Source: Kuschelorhynchus macadamiae (taxonomy: Eukaryota; Arthropoda; Insecta; Coleoptera; Curculionidae). From it: a stretch of 64,000 bases of DNA. The translations under genes and the position numbers were made by a program. Location: the NCBI GenBank assembly GCA_030620095.1, contig JAUTXW010000143.1, positions 972,501-1,036,500 on the forward strand, written 5' to 3'. The notes under the pieces were generated by a model, which ran no database searches, was not told the DNA's origin, and worked only from the letters and a program-made list of their open reading frames with translations. Below, piece after piece: positions 60,866-64,000 of this stretch (positions are counted from its first letter, which is position 1; each line of letters starts with the position of its first letter).

Positions 60866-62340
60866 GTTCAGGTGTCCAAATTGGAAGAACTTCTTAGTAG
60901 AAATCAAAATGTCTTCTCTTTGTCTGACAGAAAACAAACATAGTTCACCATCGAATTAATACTAGTGATGCAGCGCCGATAAAGCAACCTCCAAGACGAA
61001 TACCTTTGGCAAAGCGGCAAGTTGATCAGATGCTTGATATATAAATGGAAAAATAAGATATTATAGAACCATCTCAAAGTCCCTGGTCGTCACCAGTAGT
61101 CCTGGTTAAGAAGAAAGACGGCTTCAACAGAGTCTCCGTCGACTTTCGTAGGCTCGATGACGTCACAAAGAAAGATAGCTTTCCCTTACCAAGAATTGAC
61201 GATAACTCGGATCGACGATAACAGGATCAAAGTGGCTTTCGACCGTGGACCTAGAAAGTGGTTATTGGCAAGTTAAGCTTAATCCAGCGGATAAAGAAAA
61301 GATAACGTTTTCTGCTGGGACTGGACTGTGGCAATTTAAAGTTATGCCTTTTGGATTATGCAACGTCCCAGCGACTTTTGAACATTTATTGGAACTGACA
61401 TTACATGAAATGACATGGGAAACATGCTTATAATATTTAGATTAGATCGTTATTCTAGGAAAATTAATTGAAGGTCATTTAAAAAATATTGAAGCTGTTT
61501 CGCAGAGAACGGCCGGCTTAAACCTTAAAACTTAGTCTCAAGAAGTGCCAGTTGTTCCAAAAAGAAGTGAAATATCTCGGCCATATAATTACAGAACATG
61601 GAGTAAAAACCCATCCAGAGAAGACTGAAGCCATTCAAAATTGCCCAATTCCGAAGGACAGACATGAACTAAGTTTTCTGGGCCTTTGTGCAAACTACAG
61701 ACGATTCATAAAAAATTTTGCTAATATCGCTAGACCGTTACATCGACTTACTGCAAACAATCACAGCTATACATGGACTCAAGAATGTTAAGAAGGATTT
61801 AACAACTTGAAGAAAGCCTTGTATAATCCTTCAGTGTTGTCATATTCTAAGACATTCCAGATATTTATTGTAGACCCCGATGCCAGCAATGCTGCTATTG
61901 GTGGTATTTTGTCACAAATACAAAATGGCAAAGAAAAAGTAATAGCCTACTTTAACAAGGTTCTTTCTAGACCTGAACGCAACTACTGTGTGACAAGGAA
62001 AGAACTACTGGACATTGTTAAAACATTGGAGCACTTTCATAAGTATTTGTACGGGCAAAAATTCCTTTTAAGAACGGAATATGCGTCACTTAAATGGCCA
62101 ATTTAAGAATCCCGAGAGACAAATACCCAGGTGGTTGCAACGCCTACAGGAATATGAATTAAAGTTGAACATCGAAACGGGACACACCATAAAAATGCTA
62201 ATGCCTTATCAAGAATACCATGCCCAGAAAGTTGCAAATACTGCAGCAGACATAAGGAAAGAGAAGATCCTGACGATTTTCATTGCCAAAGAACAGCACT
62301 TCAAAGCTCCCAATATTAGAACCTAAAATTTGTATCCAAA
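60866..62340 (+). pseudogene. Ty3/Gypsy retrotransposon pol fragment (RT, RNase H), broken
   Basis: The segment starts in the pre-RT region and continues into RT with PSQSPWSSPVVLVKKKDG (about 61070-61120) and DFRRLDDVTKKDSFPLPRID. Next come LESGYWQVKLNP and MPFGLCNVPATFE (61245-61390). The YLDD catalytic box is ruined: TATTTAGAT is followed by TAG (61443). KYLGHIITEHGV (61570) is the RT thumb. RNase H spans 61800-62100, with a FIVDPDASNAAIGGILSQ start (normally TDAS) and LSRPERNYCVTRKELL. A linker with CKYC lies near 62230. RT and RNase H together copy the element's RNA into DNA. Protease, gag, integrase and LTRs are not seen, and stops and shifts separate the pieces. It is a dead, truncated copy. 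Confidence 0.85.
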
Positions 62341-64000
62341 TCCTTATTACCAAGAAATTGGAGCCAAATCCCAGAAATTTAAAGGATACTGGTCATTATA
62401 GGACTCTTACTTATACGACTTTCTGGGAAAGTTCTGACAACAAAGATAATAAATTTCAAACTAAGGGCAAACTCTTAAAAAGAATTCCTAAAATGAAAAA
62501 GTTCGATAAAGGTTTTATTGGTTGGGAAGTCATACGATGTGAAAGATTGGTGACGAACCAGCGGGGACGTAAAGGATCCCAAACTCGTACTCGTGGCAAA
62601 ATGAAGCAGTACAAGTAGGTTACAGACATTTTTAGTTTTTCCTTTTAATCTACATTCGGAATGCTATACCTGTATATATAAAAAGTGCTTCTTCAATTAG
62701 ATTATTTTATTTTCTTAAAACTTAGTTATCTTTGGATTGTTTATGATAACTTACGGAACTTCTTAAATCTATATGAGTATGTTCGTAATTTTAATTTGAT
62801 AAGAAGTAAATTCCCAACAAAATCTTACTCAAGATACTTACATATTATTACCAATCATATAGAGTGAATGTAAGTATTAATAATTCAATCTCAAAAGTAT
62901 AAAAAACCTGTCATGTTAAACAGGAATGCGGAAATAGGTTTTAATTATTTTGCTTTCACAATATTTTTGATAATTTATTGTAAAATATCTTTAAACGGGA
63001 CAATTTTTTACAACGACTTCGGTTTGAAAGTTTTTTTTAGAAAACAAAATTGTTTATAAAAATTTCATTGTTTATTTTGGGATCCCTCTCATACGTAATG
63101 TACGAAGAGTGTTTTATCACTTTTCAATAATAAATCAATACACAAACATTATTTCTAAAGACATTGAATATTATAAAATAATATATTTTATATACTGTTA
63201 TATAAAAATATCTATTTCTTGTACTAAGATAACTTATGTAATCATGCAAAGTGCATATAAAGATATATTTTCCATGCAAAGAGCAATCCTACGCTTTAAA
63301 CAAACAGAAAATATTATCAGCTAGCACAAAAATATACATTTTTGATTTTTTTTTATTCTGCAAGCAACAGATGCCGAAACACAACTAGCATCGCTACATT
63401 ACTATTTAAAACTTTAAGGTTTTCGAAAAGTTAGAACTATAATAATTTTATAATATGTCCTTTTACTTGAACTCCGTAATAAAAAAATGACAATTTTTTA
63501 TTTATATCTCCAAAGAAACCTGATTTCTGTTTTTTTTATTTGCTAAAGTATTTTCTTGTAAAAAATATAAAAATTAAAGTTAACGCATAGTTTTAAATCA
63601 ACATGCAATACAGCAAAGGCAAAAAATATTTTTTGTTAAAACTACAAATAAAAAAATTACATGATGAGAAACTAAATAAGTACAAAATAAGCCATACAAT
63701 GAATGATAAATTTAATTTTGCTGTAAAATAATGTAATTTTTTAAAGTTTACAGTAAATTTGCAGTTTTCTTAATTTATCTGATATGTATAAAATCTTATA
63801 CCTTTCCCAAAATTGTGTACAGTCTGTATATACAGGGAGTGAAATAAACTGCTTAAACTAACAACACTAAACATTGATATTTTCAAATCACAATTTAGCA
63901 TTGACAATTCTAGATTTTTTGTGGGGTTGTATGATTTTAGAGAACATGTATAAAATTAAGTAAATTGTTCGAGTATATATACCTGACCAGAACAAAATTA
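62341..64000. other. Gene-free right end
   Basis: The frame at 62283-62618 overlaps the end of the Gypsy fragment and may be degenerate downstream pol, but no integrase motif is visible. The remainder is AT-rich. A TATACAGGGAGTGAAAT repeat end lies near 63830. Confidence 0.45.

Overview
This is AT-rich animal nuclear DNA, almost certainly from an insect. The main reason is two exons of a nicotinic acetylcholine receptor (nAChR) alpha subunit on the minus strand. They are separated by a 6.3 kb intron with consensus splice sites and match the insect alpha3/alpha4-type sequence closely. The rest of the window is intron or intergenic DNA filled with decayed transposable elements, short inverted-repeat elements, simple repeats and duplications. 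I see no prokaryotic gene organisation and no intact mobile-element gene. The exact order or species cannot be fixed from the sequence; a beetle is only a guess.

Layout, left to right. 1-8 kb: gene-free AT-rich DNA with a Harbinger-type miniature element (TTA target duplication), a (TA)n tract and small tandem duplications. 8.2-9.8 kb: a long-inverted-repeat element carrying a broken SWIM zinc-finger gene, Mutator-like in character. 11.3-15 kb: miniature elements flanked by TTAA, a U6 snRNA-like copy and a degenerate 'CCGCCAT' repeat. 14.4-21.1 kb: a CR1/Jockey-like LINE whose 3' two thirds and flank form a tandem duplication with a 2.9 kb unit. 22.8-24.4 kb: a second LINE with RT and RNase H remnants. 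25.2-31.8 kb: the nAChR exons and their intron, which holds a GTGTC-rich cluster, a 660 bp foldback element, a hAT remnant, an unidentified 150-codon open frame and a recent 99 bp tandem duplication. 33.6-34.5 kb: a mariner-type transposase remnant. 38-46 kb: a foldback element, a tandemly duplicated Tc1 fragment and a 2.2 kb giant foldback.

47.07-49.88 kb is the most notable locus: a 2.8 kb DNA transposon with terminal inverted repeats starting CACAGAC and a perfect 5 bp GC-rich target duplication (CGGCT). It carries a decayed, intron-containing transposase gene. The protein features I recognise (a YxMPxxVHKIL segment, an E-x-x-NK catalytic-Glu region and a CYICGA cysteine motif) resemble the RAG1/Transib transposase group. 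A tRNA-derived SINE sits where its catalytic centre has been lost. 50-52 kb: more SINE pieces, including a palindromic pair, and a second mariner remnant. 52-60 kb: repeat-derived DNA. 60.9-62.3 kb: a truncated, frameshifted Ty3/Gypsy pol fragment.

The only likely functional coding parts are the two nAChR exons. The rest is a record of serial insertion, duplication and decay. Translations and alignments were made by eye, so boundaries of degenerate elements are approximate.
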